Assembly: GCA_023439545.1 (NCBI GenBank)
Contig: JAEXNT010000083.1
Coordinates: 1-22,663, forward strand
Direction: 5' to 3'
Source of the DNA: Bacillota bacterium
Lineage (GTDB): Bacteria > Bacillota > Clostridia > Acetivibrionales > DTU013
Length of the DNA stretch: 22,663 bases
Shown: in pieces, positions 7,786 to 15,577 of the stretch
Layout of the letters: each line of letters starts with the position of its first letter
Position numbering within the stretch: the stretch's first letter is position 1
Translations under genes and position numbers: made by a program
Notes under the pieces: generated by a model
The model's input: only the letters and a program-made list of their open reading frames with translations
Database searches by the model: none
What the model was told of the DNA's origin: nothing

Positions 7786-7931
7786 GTTGTGACTCATATT
7801 ACTGTTTTGTTACAAATATTAAAAATAGATTAAACGACAGGTAATCCAGGAACATTTATAGAAGTTTTATGTCGAAATATAATAGGCTTGAGCATATATC
7901 AGCCGTAAAACCGCGACAAAAGGAGACGAAA

Positions 7932-10811
7932 ATGAAATACCTGCTCAAAATAACGATAGTCCTGATCATACTTGCTTCCATACCTTTTATCATGATGCCT
8001 GTAAACGCTGATACATCTGAAGCTAAAGATATGCGCGGGTTATGGGTGGCGACTGTCGTGAATATCGATTATCCGTCCAAACCGACAACTGATATAGAAG
8101 TCCTGAAAAGCGAAGCGACAAAGGTATTGGACACGGCCAACAAAGCAGGGCTCAACGCCGTTTTCCTGCAAGTCAGGCCGACGTCCGACGCTTTTTACAG
8201 ATCAGATTACTTCCCGTGGTCGAAATATCTTACAGGAACTCCTGGCAAGGCCCCTGCAGGAGGTTTCGATCCGCTCCGGTTCTGGATAGATGAAGCGCAT
8301 AAGCGTGGTCTTGAACTACACGCGTGGATAAATCCCTACAGGGTTACCAAAAGATCGGGCTCCGAGTCAAAGCCCTCCCTTACTGCCCTGCCGGCAAACC
8401 ATCCCGCGAGGCTCCACCCCGACTGGGTAGTGAGATATTCGGACGGCAACCTGTATTTCAATCCGGGGATACCGGAGGTTCGACAGCTTGTAACGAACGG
8501 CGTGCTTGAACTTGTGAACCGCTACGATATCGACGGTATCCATTTCGACGACTATTTTTATCCGGGCAGGGATTTTGACGATTCGGCAACCTACAAAAAA
8601 TACGGACAGGGCTCTTATTCTTTAGGAGACTGGCGGAGGGCGAACATCACCGCGCTTGTCAGCGAAGTCTCGCAAGGCATCAAGGCTACAGGCAGGGATG
8701 TCCGGTTCGGCATAAGCCCTTTCGGCATCTGGGCCAACAGGAAGTCCAACGCTCTCGGAAGCAATACCAACGGAGCGGAATCCAACTATGACCATTACGC
8801 CGACACACGCTCCTGGGTCAAAAGCGGCATCATCGATTATATAGCTCCCCAGCTCTATTGGAATATAGGGTATTCCGTTGCGGATTACAGCAAGCTGCTG
8901 ACCTGGTGGAAGAACGTGGTGAGCGGGACTGCCGTAGACCTGTATATCGGGCAGGCTGCGTACCGGGCAAATAACGCAAGCCAGTCAAGTTCCTGGTACG
9001 GCGTTTCAGAGATAGAAAAGCAATTGCTGCTGAACAGCACGTATCCGGAAGTCAAAGGCAGCCTCTTTTATAATTATTCGGCACTTGACAATTCACCGGC
9101 TTTGGCAGCCGCAATCAAAGCTGTCTACGACCGTCTTGACGGTCGCGTATCAAGCACGCCGGTAACGGTGTCGATACCTTCGGGCAATACTACTACAAGC
9201 TACAGCCGCTATTATCTGAACGGCACGTCCGATCCGGGGAAAACCCTCTATCTGAACGGAAAGCCCGTTGCAAACCGTTCCCTGCTGGGATATTTCGGCA
9301 TACTTGTCGATCTGAAGAACGGCAGTAACGTTTTCACGTTTTCTCAGGACGGTTCATATGTAACACGCGTTATTAACAAATCGTCCGGCGCCGGCGCCGC
9401 CGGTAAAATGAGCACGGCTGGAATAACGGCGTCGTCAGTATTCCCGCAATCGCAGGAATACAGGCAGCCCGGCGAGAAAATTACGTTGTCGTGCACTGCG
9501 CCGGCAGGCTCAAAAGTGACCGTAAAGGTCGGCGGCAAGACATATGGCATGAAAACCGCCTCAAAGAGCGGCGGTCTGTACCCGGCAAAGTTCACCTATA
9601 CCTATACCGTTCCCTCATATACGGGCGCGGCGAGGAATATCGACCTTGGAGCCCCGGTGTACACAATGAATTACAATGGCACTGTCAGGACGCAGAAAGC
9701 TCCCGGTAAAATCGGTGTAATAATGAAAGGCTCCCCTTTTTACGCCGAAGTTTCAAATGAGGACATAGATACCTTCGCCGAACCTGTATCCGGCAATGGC
9801 GCTTCATACGAGCTGCGCAAGGGCATGGTGGATTATGTTACAGGCATGACCGGCAGCTACGCCAGACTATCTTCCGGCTTGTGGGTCAGGAAAACAAGCG
9901 TCAGCACTTATACCTCGAGAGCACAGCTTAGTCCTTCGGTAAACACGGCACATTATGAAGCCGGTCCGAAATGGGATTCGATAAGCTTCGATTATCCTTA
10001 TTCAATGGCTGCGGTAGCCAAATTTGACGGCAATGTGCTTACGCTCAGTATTTCGGCGATGCAATCCGGAACGCTGCCTGCGCTGCCGGACAGTTCTCCG
10101 TTTTCATCGGTTTCCTTCATACGTGACGGCAGCCTTGGCAGGTATAGGTTGACACTGAAGCCGGGCCGCACTATAGAAGGCTATTATATTGAAAAAACCA
10201 TGTCCGGGATCATACTCCATGTTAAAAATCCAGTCAGGACTGCATTTGGAGACCGTCCGCTGACCGGGCTTACCATCATGCTCGATCCTGGTCACGGCGG
10301 TACGGAGTACGGAGCCATAGGACCGCTTGGAACGGAATACGCTGAAAAGGCGATCAATCTCAACACTGCACTCAAATTGAGAGACGAACTTAAGACACTC
10401 GGAGCGGACGTCCTTATGACAAGGACTACGGACGTTACAATATCGTTGACCGACAGGCTCGCCGCTTCACGAAGGGCGAAGCCGGATATGTTCCTGTCTA
10501 TACACGCAAACAGCATGGAAGTCAATGTTGACATATCAAAGATAACGGGCTTCTCGGTGCATTACAAGGAAACGCTGGCAAAACCGCTGTCGGAGGCGCT
10601 GCTTTCCAGCGCGTCAGAAACGGGCCGTGTCAACAAGGGCGTACGCTGGGACAATTTCTATGTCGTCAGAGGCGCCTGGACTCCCTCCATGCTGATAGAA
10701 AACTGTTTTGTCCCGAATCCGTCCGATTTTGAGCTTATAACGAGCGAGGCCGAGCAGGTACGCCTGGCAAAGAGTCTGGCAAACGGTATAGCGCAGTATT
10801 TCAGCAGGTAA
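7932..10811 (+). CDS. Exported peptidoglycan hydrolase: GHL10 (DigH-like) glycosidase domain fused to Amidase_3
   Basis: The 959-residue protein has a signal peptide (residues 1-26, ending VNA). A GHL10/DUF187 domain spans about 35-400, with RGLWVATVVNIDYP, the acidic DGIHFDDYFYP (201-211) and QLYWNIGY. A beta-rich middle (about 405-775) is followed by an N-acetylmuramoyl-L-alanine amidase (Amidase_3) at 781-959. In the amidase the zinc ligands H788 (DPGHGG), E805 (AEKAINL) and H858 (SIHAN) and catalytic E923 (LIENCF) are all present. GHL10 includes E. coli DigH, which cleaves glycan strands already stripped of peptides, and the amidase does that stripping. The enzyme could therefore carry out both steps outside the cell. 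ATG 7932 is chosen because AAAGGAGA precedes it and the signal peptide starts there; an upstream in-frame ATG at 7869 lacks both. A terminator follows at 10902. Confidence 0.88.
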   Translation: MKYLLKITIVLIILASIPFIMMPVNADTSEAKDMRGLWVATVVNIDYPSKPTTDIEVLKSEATKVLDTANKAGLNAVFLQVRPTSDAFYRSDYFPWSKYLTGTPGKAPAGGFDPLRFWIDEAHKRGLELHAWINPYRVTKRSGSESKPSLTALPANHPARLHPDWVVRYSDGNLYFNPGIPEVRQLVTNGVLELVNRYDIDGIHFDDYFYPGRDFDDSATYKKYGQGSYSLGDWRRANITALVSEVSQGIKATGRDVRFGISPFGIWANRKSNALGSNTNGAESNYDHYADTRSWVKSGIIDYIAPQLYWNIGYSVADYSKLLTWWKNVVSGTAVDLYIGQAAYRANNASQSSSWYGVSEIEKQLLLNSTYPEVKGSLFYNYSALDNSPALAAAIKAVYDRLDGRVSSTPVTVSIPSGNTTTSYSRYYLNGTSDPGKTLYLNGKPVANRSLLGYFGILVDLKNGSNVFTFSQDGSYVTRVINKSSGAGAAGKMSTAGITASSVFPQSQEYRQPGEKITLSCTAPAGSKVTVKVGGKTYGMKTASKSGGLYPAKFTYTYTVPSYTGAARNIDLGAPVYTMNYNGTVRTQKAPGKIGVIMKGSPFYAEVSNEDIDTFAEPVSGNGASYELRKGMVDYVTGMTGSYARLSSGLWVRKTSVSTYTSRAQLSPSVNTAHYEAGPKWDSISFDYPYSMAAVAKFDGNVLTLSISAMQSGTLPALPDSSPFSSVSFIRDGSLGRYRLTLKPGRTIEGYYIEKTMSGIILHVKNPVRTAFGDRPLTGLTIMLDPGHGGTEYGAIGPLGTEYAEKAINLNTALKLRDELKTLGADVLMTRTTDVTISLTDRLAASRRAKPDMFLSIHANSMEVNVDISKITGFSVHYKETLAKPLSEALLSSASETGRVNKGVRWDNFYVVRGAWTPSMLIENCFVPNPSDFELITSEAEQVRLAKSLANGIAQYFSR

Positions 10812-10901
10812 CGGAAGTTATCCGTCATGTGCCGGGTTGATGAAGTTAACAAATAGGCATTGACATCGCTATGTTGCGTGCCGTTGATATCGTTGCAGTT
10901 G

Positions 10902-10943
10902 AAAACCGGGTATTCGGCTTCCGGGCCGGATAGCCGGTTTTTT
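10902..10943 (+). terminator. Intrinsic terminator of the glycosidase-amidase gene
   Basis: A 17-base left arm (10902-10918, AAAACCGGGTATTCGGC) pairs with 10925-10941 across a 6-nt loop, with one mismatch and one G-T pair, and the right arm ends in six T residues. It separates this gene from the GntR operon promoter. Confidence 0.85.
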
Positions 10944-10965
10944 ACTGTAAATTTTCAATTTACTA

Positions 10966-10994
10966 TTGACACGTCGCTTAGTCTGTTGTATAGT
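10966..10994 (+). promoter_or_regulatory. Sigma-A promoter of the GntR-ABC operon
   Basis: TTGACA (10966-10971) and TATAGT (10989-10994) are separated by 17 bp, about 45 bp upstream of the TTG start of the GntR gene. The operator dyad overlaps the -10. Confidence 0.85.
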
Positions 10995-11015
10995 TAATTA
11001 CATGAGTAACTAACT
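10992..11015 (+). promoter_or_regulatory. Operator dyad, probable GntR (YtrA-type) autoregulatory site
   Basis: AGTTAATTAC (10992-11001) and GTAACTAACT (11006-11015) are inverted repeats matching at 9 of 10 positions around the spacer ATGA. The site covers the end of the -10 box and the likely transcription start, an ideal place for repression by the regulator encoded 26 bp downstream. Confidence 0.75.
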
Positions 11016-11040
11016 ATTTAACAGATCGGAGGGTGTTATA

Positions 11041-11415
11041 TTGAAGTTGGATTTTGACAATGAAAAATCGATATACCTTCAGATTGCCGAAAGTATAGAG
11101 GATGATATCATAAAGGGCAACATCGGAGAAGAGACCCAAATACCATCGACGAACCAGATGGCTGTCATATACAGGATCAATCCTGCTACAGCGGGCAAAG
11201 GCATCAACTTGCTCGTAGATCGCGGTATTCTTTATAAAAAGAGAGGGATCGGAATGTTTGTAACAACGGGAGCCAGGAAAATAATACAGGACGAAAGAAA
11301 AAGCAATTTTTACGAGAGGTTCATAAAGGCTTTGCTCGAAGAGGCCGGCAACCTGGACATAAAAACGGAAGAGATAATTGAGATGATCAGGAAAGGGGGC
11401 CAAACAGGTGAGTGA
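11041..11415 (+). CDS. GntR-family transcriptional regulator, YtrA subfamily
   Basis: This 124-residue protein starts at TTG 11041 behind GGAGGGTG. Residues about 8-78 are a GntR winged helix (IYLQIAESIEDDIIKGNI, QIPSTNQMAVIYRINPATAGKGINLLVDRGILYKKRGIGMFV). A short helical tail of about 45 residues follows, with no ligand-binding domain, which is the YtrA type. YtrA-type regulators usually repress the ABC transporter genes next to them; here the stop overlaps the ATPase start by 8 bp. The dyad at 10992-11015 is its probable binding site. The inducing signal is unknown; in relatives it is often a cell-wall-active compound. Confidence 0.88.
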   Translation: MKLDFDNEKSIYLQIAESIEDDIIKGNIGEETQIPSTNQMAVIYRINPATAGKGINLLVDRGILYKKRGIGMFVTTGARKIIQDERKSNFYERFIKALLEEAGNLDIKTEEIIEMIRKGGQTGE

Positions 11416-12295
11416 ATTTATACTTCAAACAAATAAGTTGAATAAAAGCTATGGCGATGTCAAAGCTGTCAGGGATTTTACGGTCGGACTGGAGAGTAAC
11501 AAAATATACGGACTGCTGGGTCGTAATGGCGCGGGAAAGACTACGTTTCTCAATATCATATCGTCCAGGATATTCGCCGACAATGGTGAGGTAAGGCTTT
11601 TCGGACAGAATGGGGTAGAAAACCAGGAGGCTTTGGCAAAGATTTGCTACATGCCTGAGAAGGACCTTTTTATCGATACGGTCCGCGTATCCCGGATACT
11701 GCAGGAAGCCGCACTTTTTTACGACGATTTCGACATGGAATATGCTAAGAGGCTTTGTAAAAAATTCGATCTTTCTACCGGTAAAAAATACAAGGCTCTT
11801 TCCAGAGGATACGAATCGATACTGCGTATAATCATAGGCCTGGCGTCGAGGGCTCCCCTGACTATATTCGACGAGCCTGTCCTCGGACTTGATGCGGCGG
11901 TAAGGGACCTTTTCTACAGAGAACTTCTAGAAGACTATGAAAACAATCCGCGGACGTATATAATCTCGACGCACCTGATAGAAGAATCTGCGGACGTTTT
12001 CGAGGAAGCCCTTATCATCAGGGACGGCATGCTGGTCGAAAAGCTTCCCGTCGAGGAACTGAAGGAAATGGCCAGGTATGTCTCCGGCAAGGCCTCCATG
12101 GTCGACGAGGCCGTCTCGGGCATGAATGTAATCCACTGTGAAATGGTAGGCAATATAAAGATATGCGCCGTTTTCGAAAGCCTCAACGGCGAAAAGCTCA
12201 AAAGGCTAACGGCAGGAGGAGCGGATATCTCTCCCATACCCGTACAGAAGCTTTTCATTTATTTGACCGAGCAGAATCAGGAGGTTGTGAAATGA
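11408..12295 (+). CDS. ABC transporter ATP-binding protein (YtrB-like)
   Basis: This 295-residue ATPase starts at GTG 11408, inside the end of the GntR gene, where the GTG follows CAAACAG. Walker A is GRNGAGKTT (residues 38-46), Walker B is LTIFDEP (151-157), the D-loop is LGLDA, and the switch His is in STH (187-189). The signature motif reads LSRGYES in place of LSGGQ, a divergence common in YtrB-type exporter ATPases. It presumably powers the membrane protein encoded next, whose start overlaps its stop by ATGA. The C-terminal 80 residues after the ATPase core are typical of ABC-2 exporter ATPases. Confidence 0.88.
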   Translation: MSEFILQTNKLNKSYGDVKAVRDFTVGLESNKIYGLLGRNGAGKTTFLNIISSRIFADNGEVRLFGQNGVENQEALAKICYMPEKDLFIDTVRVSRILQEAALFYDDFDMEYAKRLCKKFDLSTGKKYKALSRGYESILRIIIGLASRAPLTIFDEPVLGLDAAVRDLFYRELLEDYENNPRTYIISTHLIEESADVFEEALIIRDGMLVEKLPVEELKEMARYVSGKASMVDEAVSGMNVIHCEMVGNIKICAVFESLNGEKLKRLTAGGADISPIPVQKLFIYLTEQNQEVVK

Positions 12296-13005
12296 GCAGA
12301 TTTTCCAAATGTCTGAGTTACCAGATCAAGAAAAAGTTCATGGGTACGTTCATTTTTTTGGGGTTTTATACTGCGATATGCACAGTGCTGTACCTTCTTA
12401 CAATATATGAGAACATCGCTTCGAATGGCCGCTCCAGCTTCAGTTCAAGCATGTCTTTCACAGCGGTCATTTTCGGGTTCGTCTACGTGATTGCCGACTA
12501 TAAATCGAAAACCAATTATTTAATGATGTTTGGCAACACCAGGAAAAACATATTCCTATCTTCACTATTGTCCAACGTCATATTATCGGTTTTGCTTGCG
12601 GTTATCTCCGCTGTTTTTTCAATTATTGAAAACGCCCTGGCTGAGTTATTCTACAAGAGCGAAAACAATATGAATCTGTTTCACTCGATCTATCCGGAAA
12701 GCAATATCGGTACTGAAATACTTTATATGTTTGCGCTTTTCATACTGATAACATCCTTTTCCACATTATATGGAGCGCTGGCGTACAAATTCGGGACAAT
12801 TTTCAAGATAGTATTCTGGGTCGCATTTGGTATGTCGTTTATTTTCACCCCGCTTACACCGGTTTTAGGAAACCTGTTAATGTCATTTTTCCGTTATGGA
12901 ATCCCAAACGGCATACTGTTTGCCCCGATCAATTTCATGATAGCCGCTTTGATACTTTACGCAGCATCCTACGCCGCCGCAATAAGGCAGCCGCAGGTGG
13001 TATGA
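12292..13005 (+). CDS. ABC-2 type membrane permease
   Basis: The 237-residue protein starts at ATG 12292, which overlaps the ATPase stop (ATGA) and has AGGAGGTTG just upstream. An in-frame start further upstream at 12163 lies inside the ATPase gene and is not used. About six hydrophobic segments are visible, including FIFLGFYTAICTVLYLLTIY, MSFTAVIFGFVYVIADY, SLLSNVILSVLLAVISAVFS, EILYMFALFILITSF, KIVFWVAFGMSFIFTPLTP and FMIAALILYAASYAAA. It is the membrane half of the exporter. The substrate cannot be read from sequence. A strong terminator follows at 13053. Confidence 0.82.
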   Translation: MSRFSKCLSYQIKKKFMGTFIFLGFYTAICTVLYLLTIYENIASNGRSSFSSSMSFTAVIFGFVYVIADYKSKTNYLMMFGNTRKNIFLSSLLSNVILSVLLAVISAVFSIIENALAELFYKSENNMNLFHSIYPESNIGTEILYMFALFILITSFSTLYGALAYKFGTIFKIVFWVAFGMSFIFTPLTPVLGNLLMSFFRYGIPNGILFAPINFMIAALILYAASYAAAIRQPQVV

Positions 13006-13052
13006 CAATCATCCGGAAGCGGTGCGGCACGCAATCCGGCAGAATAAAAGAG

Positions 13053-13085
13053 AAGGGCTTTCTCCCATGGAGAAGGCCTTTTTTT
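13053..13085 (+). terminator. Intrinsic terminator of the GntR-ABC operon
   Basis: A 13-bp stem (13053-13065 with 13069-13081, two G-T pairs, loop CAT) is followed by a run of seven T residues. The reverse strand also has a T-rich flank, so it may terminate the convergent YqxD-family gene as well. Confidence 0.88.
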
Positions 13086-13096
13086 AGTATCTGCTG

Positions 13097-13537
13097 TCAT
13101 ACGATTTGATCATCCACCAATTTTCTGAATGCACTTTCAAAATTTGCATCGTCTTCCCTGCTTCGCTTTGGCAGATTTGCAGTCCTGCCTCCCGCCCGCC
13201 GCACCTTTTGACCAAGATGCCTTTCAAAAAGCAGCCTGTCGATATTGTCATCCGAAAAAACAAGGCCGTTCTGGTTCAGAGCTCTTGCCTTCTTTCCCAA
13301 GGCCATCGCAGCCACTCCGTAATCCTGTGTCACCACTATGTCGCCGGAACTGACCAGATTGATAAGGGCTATATCGACGCTGTCTCTTGCCTTGTCCACC
13401 GTTATTACCCTGCTGTAGCCGTCATTAAGCTCATGGCTGGTATCGATCAGCATGGTGACTGCCAGACCGCACTGTCTCGCAACCTTTACAATGATCTCCT
13501 TTACAGGACACGCGTCCGCATCCACTAATATCTGCAT
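13097..13537 (-). CDS. yqxD: YqxD/YaiI-family protein (UPF0178, DUF188)
   Basis: The 146 residues from ATG 13537 (AGAGGAGG upstream) fit the family's usual length. The family hallmarks are present: MQILVDADACPVKEII at the start, VDIALINLVSSGDIVVTQDYGVAAMALGKKARAL in the middle, and a basic C-terminus with RRAGGRTANLP. The domain has a PIN-like layout with conserved acidic residues, but no biochemical function is established. A longer open frame starting at 13633 overlaps the HxlR gene and lacks a ribosome-binding site. It lies 79 bp downstream of the HxlR regulator on the same strand and is convergent with the ABC operon. Confidence 0.9.
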   Translation of the reverse strand: MQILVDADACPVKEIIVKVARQCGLAVTMLIDTSHELNDGYSRVITVDKARDSVDIALINLVSSGDIVVTQDYGVAAMALGKKARALNQNGLVFSDDNIDRLLFERHLGQKVRRAGGRTANLPKRSREDDANFESAFRKLVDDQIV

Positions 13538-13616
13538 GTCAACCTCCTCTTTTCTGCAGTACTTCGCCCAATTGCAGCACTCGCCCGGCAGCGCCGGCAT
13601 CACTTCCGCCTGTCTA

Positions 13617-13976
13617 TCAGTCCAATTTACCATGGACAGTTATACCTTTGCTTTTCAAATTCTCCAAGCCCCAGTCGTACATCAGCTTCAGTATCGGAAG
13701 CAGTGTGGCGCCTTTCTCGCTCAGCATATATTCCACCTTGGGAGGTATCTGGTGATACTCCTTGCGCAGAATTATTCCGTCCGTCTCAAGATCCTTGAGC
13801 TGCTGGCTCAGCATTTTATGCGTTATCCCGGTTATGGACCTTTTGAGCTCGCCATACCTTTTCACCCCGTCAACCATCAGATAATACAGTATCAGTAGCT
13901 TCCACTTGCCTCCTATCGAATTCAGCGTATATTCTATAGGACAGATATGTGTCCCTCTGGTTTCTGCAAGCCCCAT
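13617..13976 (-). CDS. HxlR-family transcriptional regulator
   Basis: This 119-residue winged-helix protein has the HxlR signature: C12 in CPIEYTLNSIGGKWKLLILYYL, then RYGELKRSITGITHKMLSQQLKDLETDGIILRKEY and VEYMLSEKG. Members with this N-terminal Cys often sense electrophiles or disulfide stress (for example YodB/HypR in Bacillus). It is transcribed divergently from a nitroreductase gene, which is the same arrangement as HypR/HypO-type pairs, so direct control of the nitroreductase is a reasonable inference. Two palindromes lie between the genes. Confidence 0.9.
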   Translation of the reverse strand: MGLAETRGTHICPIEYTLNSIGGKWKLLILYYLMVDGVKRYGELKRSITGITHKMLSQQLKDLETDGIILRKEYHQIPPKVEYMLSEKGATLLPILKLMYDWGLENLKSKGITVHGKLD

Positions 13977-14053
13977 AATCCCAATACTCTCTTTCTATAT
14001 AGTATCTTACAAAATAGTGCATACTTCAAATATTGGCTATTTGTTCTATAATT

Positions 14054-14083
14054 AGAATATAGCTATTCTCTTTACATGTAAAG
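14054..14083. promoter_or_regulatory. Two adjacent palindromes between HxlR and nitroreductase genes
   Basis: AGAATA-TAGC-TATTCT (14054-14069) and the perfect 14-bp palindrome CTTTACATGTAAAG (14070-14083) abut, just downstream of a TATAAT (14047-14052) on the plus strand. They are candidate HxlR operators for the nitroreductase promoter. On the minus strand TTGAAG at 14029-14024, with a GATACT-like -10 17 bp away, could start the HxlR transcript. Confidence 0.6.
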
Positions 14084-14114
14084 TCTGGACTAAATAATTT
14101 GTTCGAGGTGCTAA

Positions 14115-14711
14115 ATGGAATTTGATGAAGTGTTAAGAATGAGAAGGAGCATCAGGAAATACAAGCCTGTGTCCGTACCGGAGAAATACCTGCTTCAGCT
14201 TATAGACGCCGCAAGGCTGGCGCCCTCTGCCCTTAACCTGCAACCCTGGCGATACGTGATAATAAAAGAGAGTTCGGTAATCAAAAAAATAGCAAAGTGT
14301 TCTCCCAACTCATTTATAGCCGATTCACCCGCTTTGATAATATGCTGTCTGGATCCAAAGGCCTTCGATTCTATGCTGGACGTGTTGAAAAAAGCGATGG
14401 GCAGCGGTGAAGCTTCGCTTTCATCCGGGTATGAGTCAATAGTTGAACGGAACAGAGGCGACGAAGCATATATCAATACGTTGCTGCACCTAAACGCAGG
14501 TATTTCTTTCGAACACATTTTGCTCAAAGCAGCCGATCTGGGACTAGGCGCCTGCTGGATCGGCATGTTCGATGCCGATTCCATAAAAAAGCTCGTCGGC
14601 ATCGATGACAGATATATCATACCGGCTTTAATCAGCGTTGGCTATCCGGATCAGCAGCCGACGGCGAAGCCGAGGCTCCCCGTTGGCCAGTTGCTTCTGA
14701 AGACTATTTAA
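14115..14711 (+). CDS. Nitroreductase-family flavoprotein
   Basis: The 198-residue protein has the nitroreductase pattern. The FMN-contacting RRSIRKYKP at residues 10-18, APSALNLQPWRYVII (36-50) and GLGACWIGMF near residue 142 are all visible, as is the C-terminal KPRLP block. The family uses FMN and NAD(P)H to reduce nitro groups, quinones and similar electrophiles in the cytoplasm, usually as a dimer. The ribosome-binding site GAGGTG precedes ATG 14115. The divergent HxlR regulator and the promoter palindromes suggest induction by an electrophile. Confidence 0.9.
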   Translation: MEFDEVLRMRRSIRKYKPVSVPEKYLLQLIDAARLAPSALNLQPWRYVIIKESSVIKKIAKCSPNSFIADSPALIICCLDPKAFDSMLDVLKKAMGSGEASLSSGYESIVERNRGDEAYINTLLHLNAGISFEHILLKAADLGLGACWIGMFDADSIKKLVGIDDRYIIPALISVGYPDQQPTAKPRLPVGQLLLKTI

Positions 14712-14808
14712 TTATACCGGGGTCGCTTTGCCCGTATCGGCGTATGATGCCGTACGTCCGGTTATTATTCAGACCAAGCCGCAATTCGAGACATGTAAAC
14801 CTATCAAT

Positions 14809-14853
14809 ACGGCGTAAGCCTGCTTTAGTGACATTAAGCAGGCTTACAGCCGT
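14809..14853 (+). terminator. Long hairpin downstream of the nitroreductase gene
   Basis: ACGGCGTAAGCCTGCTT pairs with AAGCAGGCTTAC-a-GCCGT as a 17-bp stem with one bulged base and a 10-nt loop. The T-tract is interrupted (ATTTCC, then ATATTTTCTT), so termination may be partial. It lies between the nitroreductase and the TetR promoter. Confidence 0.65.
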
Positions 14854-14881
14854 ATTTCCATATTTTCTTCAAAATAACTTG

Positions 14882-14910
14882 TTGACAATTTGTGCTAGTC
14901 AGAGTACTAT
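14882..14910 (+). promoter_or_regulatory. Sigma-A promoter of the TetR-ABC operon
   Basis: TTGACA (14882-14887) and TACTAT (14905-14910) are separated by 17 bp. The -10 lies inside the operator repeats described at 14896-14941. Confidence 0.85.
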
Positions 14911-14941
14911 ATGACTAAAACTATCGTCCTAGTCATATAGT
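14896..14941 (+). promoter_or_regulatory. TetR operator region, three TAGTCA half-sites
   Basis: ACTATATGACTA (14906-14917) and TAGTCATATAGT (14930-14941) are a perfect 12-bp inverted repeat with a 12-bp spacer. A further TAGTCA at 14896-14901 faces the TGACTA at 14912-14917. The sites cover the spacer, the -10 and the transcription start, so binding by the TetR protein encoded downstream would block the promoter. Transcription should begin near 14917, after most of the left arm, so the repeat acts as DNA and not as an RNA hairpin. Confidence 0.8.
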
Positions 14942-14958
14942 TTACAGAGGTGATTTAT

Positions 14959-15564
14959 TTGGCAAAAGGCTTCAATGAAAGAGAAAGGGAAGCTATCCGG
15001 CAGAAGCTGATGGATGCGGCCGAGATATGCTGGGGCAGGTACGGACTCAGAAAAACGAGCGTAGACGAACTCGTATCGATGGTAAACATTTCGAAGGGTT
15101 CGTTCTACCTTTTTTACCCGAGCAAGGAGCATTTATTCATGGATGCATTTGAACGTATAGACGCCAGGGTTAAAGAAAGACTATACGATTTGCTGGGCAG
15201 TTCCGGAGGCGATAAGAAAGAAACCCTTACCAACGTTATCAGGCTCCTTCTCGATGAAGTTAAAAAAACGCCATGGATGCTCAATATGGGCAAAGGCGAG
15301 CTGGAACTGCTGATCAGAAAACTTCCTGCAGAAAGAGTCGCGAAGCATCTGAGCAGCGACGACAGCGCCGCCGTTGAACTGATAAGCCGGCTCGGCATAG
15401 AAACGGCTGCCGACCCGAAACTTATTTCGGGAGTGTTCCGTGCGATATTTCTGATGCTCCTGCACGAGGAGGAGATCGGCAGGGATATACTGGACGACGT
15501 CATAAATTACCTGGTCGATGCGGTTACCGGAAAAATGTTCAGGGATGAAGGCTGTAAAGGATAA
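14959..15564 (+). CDS. TetR-family transcriptional regulator
   Basis: This 201-residue protein starts at TTG 14959; AGAGGTGA lies 5 nt upstream and overlaps the alternative GTG at 14950, which argues for the TTG. The N-terminal helix-turn-helix (about residues 12-60) reads KLMDAAEICWGRYGLRKTSV and DELVSMVNISKGSFYLFYPSKEHLF, the TetR signature. The rest is the helical ligand and dimer domain. It is first in an operon with an ABC ATPase and two permeases. It very likely represses its own promoter through the inverted repeats at 14896-14941; the ligand is probably a substrate of the pump. Confidence 0.9.
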   Translation: MAKGFNEREREAIRQKLMDAAEICWGRYGLRKTSVDELVSMVNISKGSFYLFYPSKEHLFMDAFERIDARVKERLYDLLGSSGGDKKETLTNVIRLLLDEVKKTPWMLNMGKGELELLIRKLPAERVAKHLSSDDSAAVELISRLGIETAADPKLISGVFRAIFLMLLHEEEIGRDILDDVINYLVDAVTGKMFRDEGCKG

Positions 15565-15577
15565 TGGAGGAATTCTT

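Noticed and set aside
7869..7931. In-frame upstream ATG extending the glycosidase-amidase by 21 residues
   Set aside because: The extension is charged, would bury the signal peptide, and lacks a ribosome-binding site, whereas ATG 7932 has AAAGGAGA in place.
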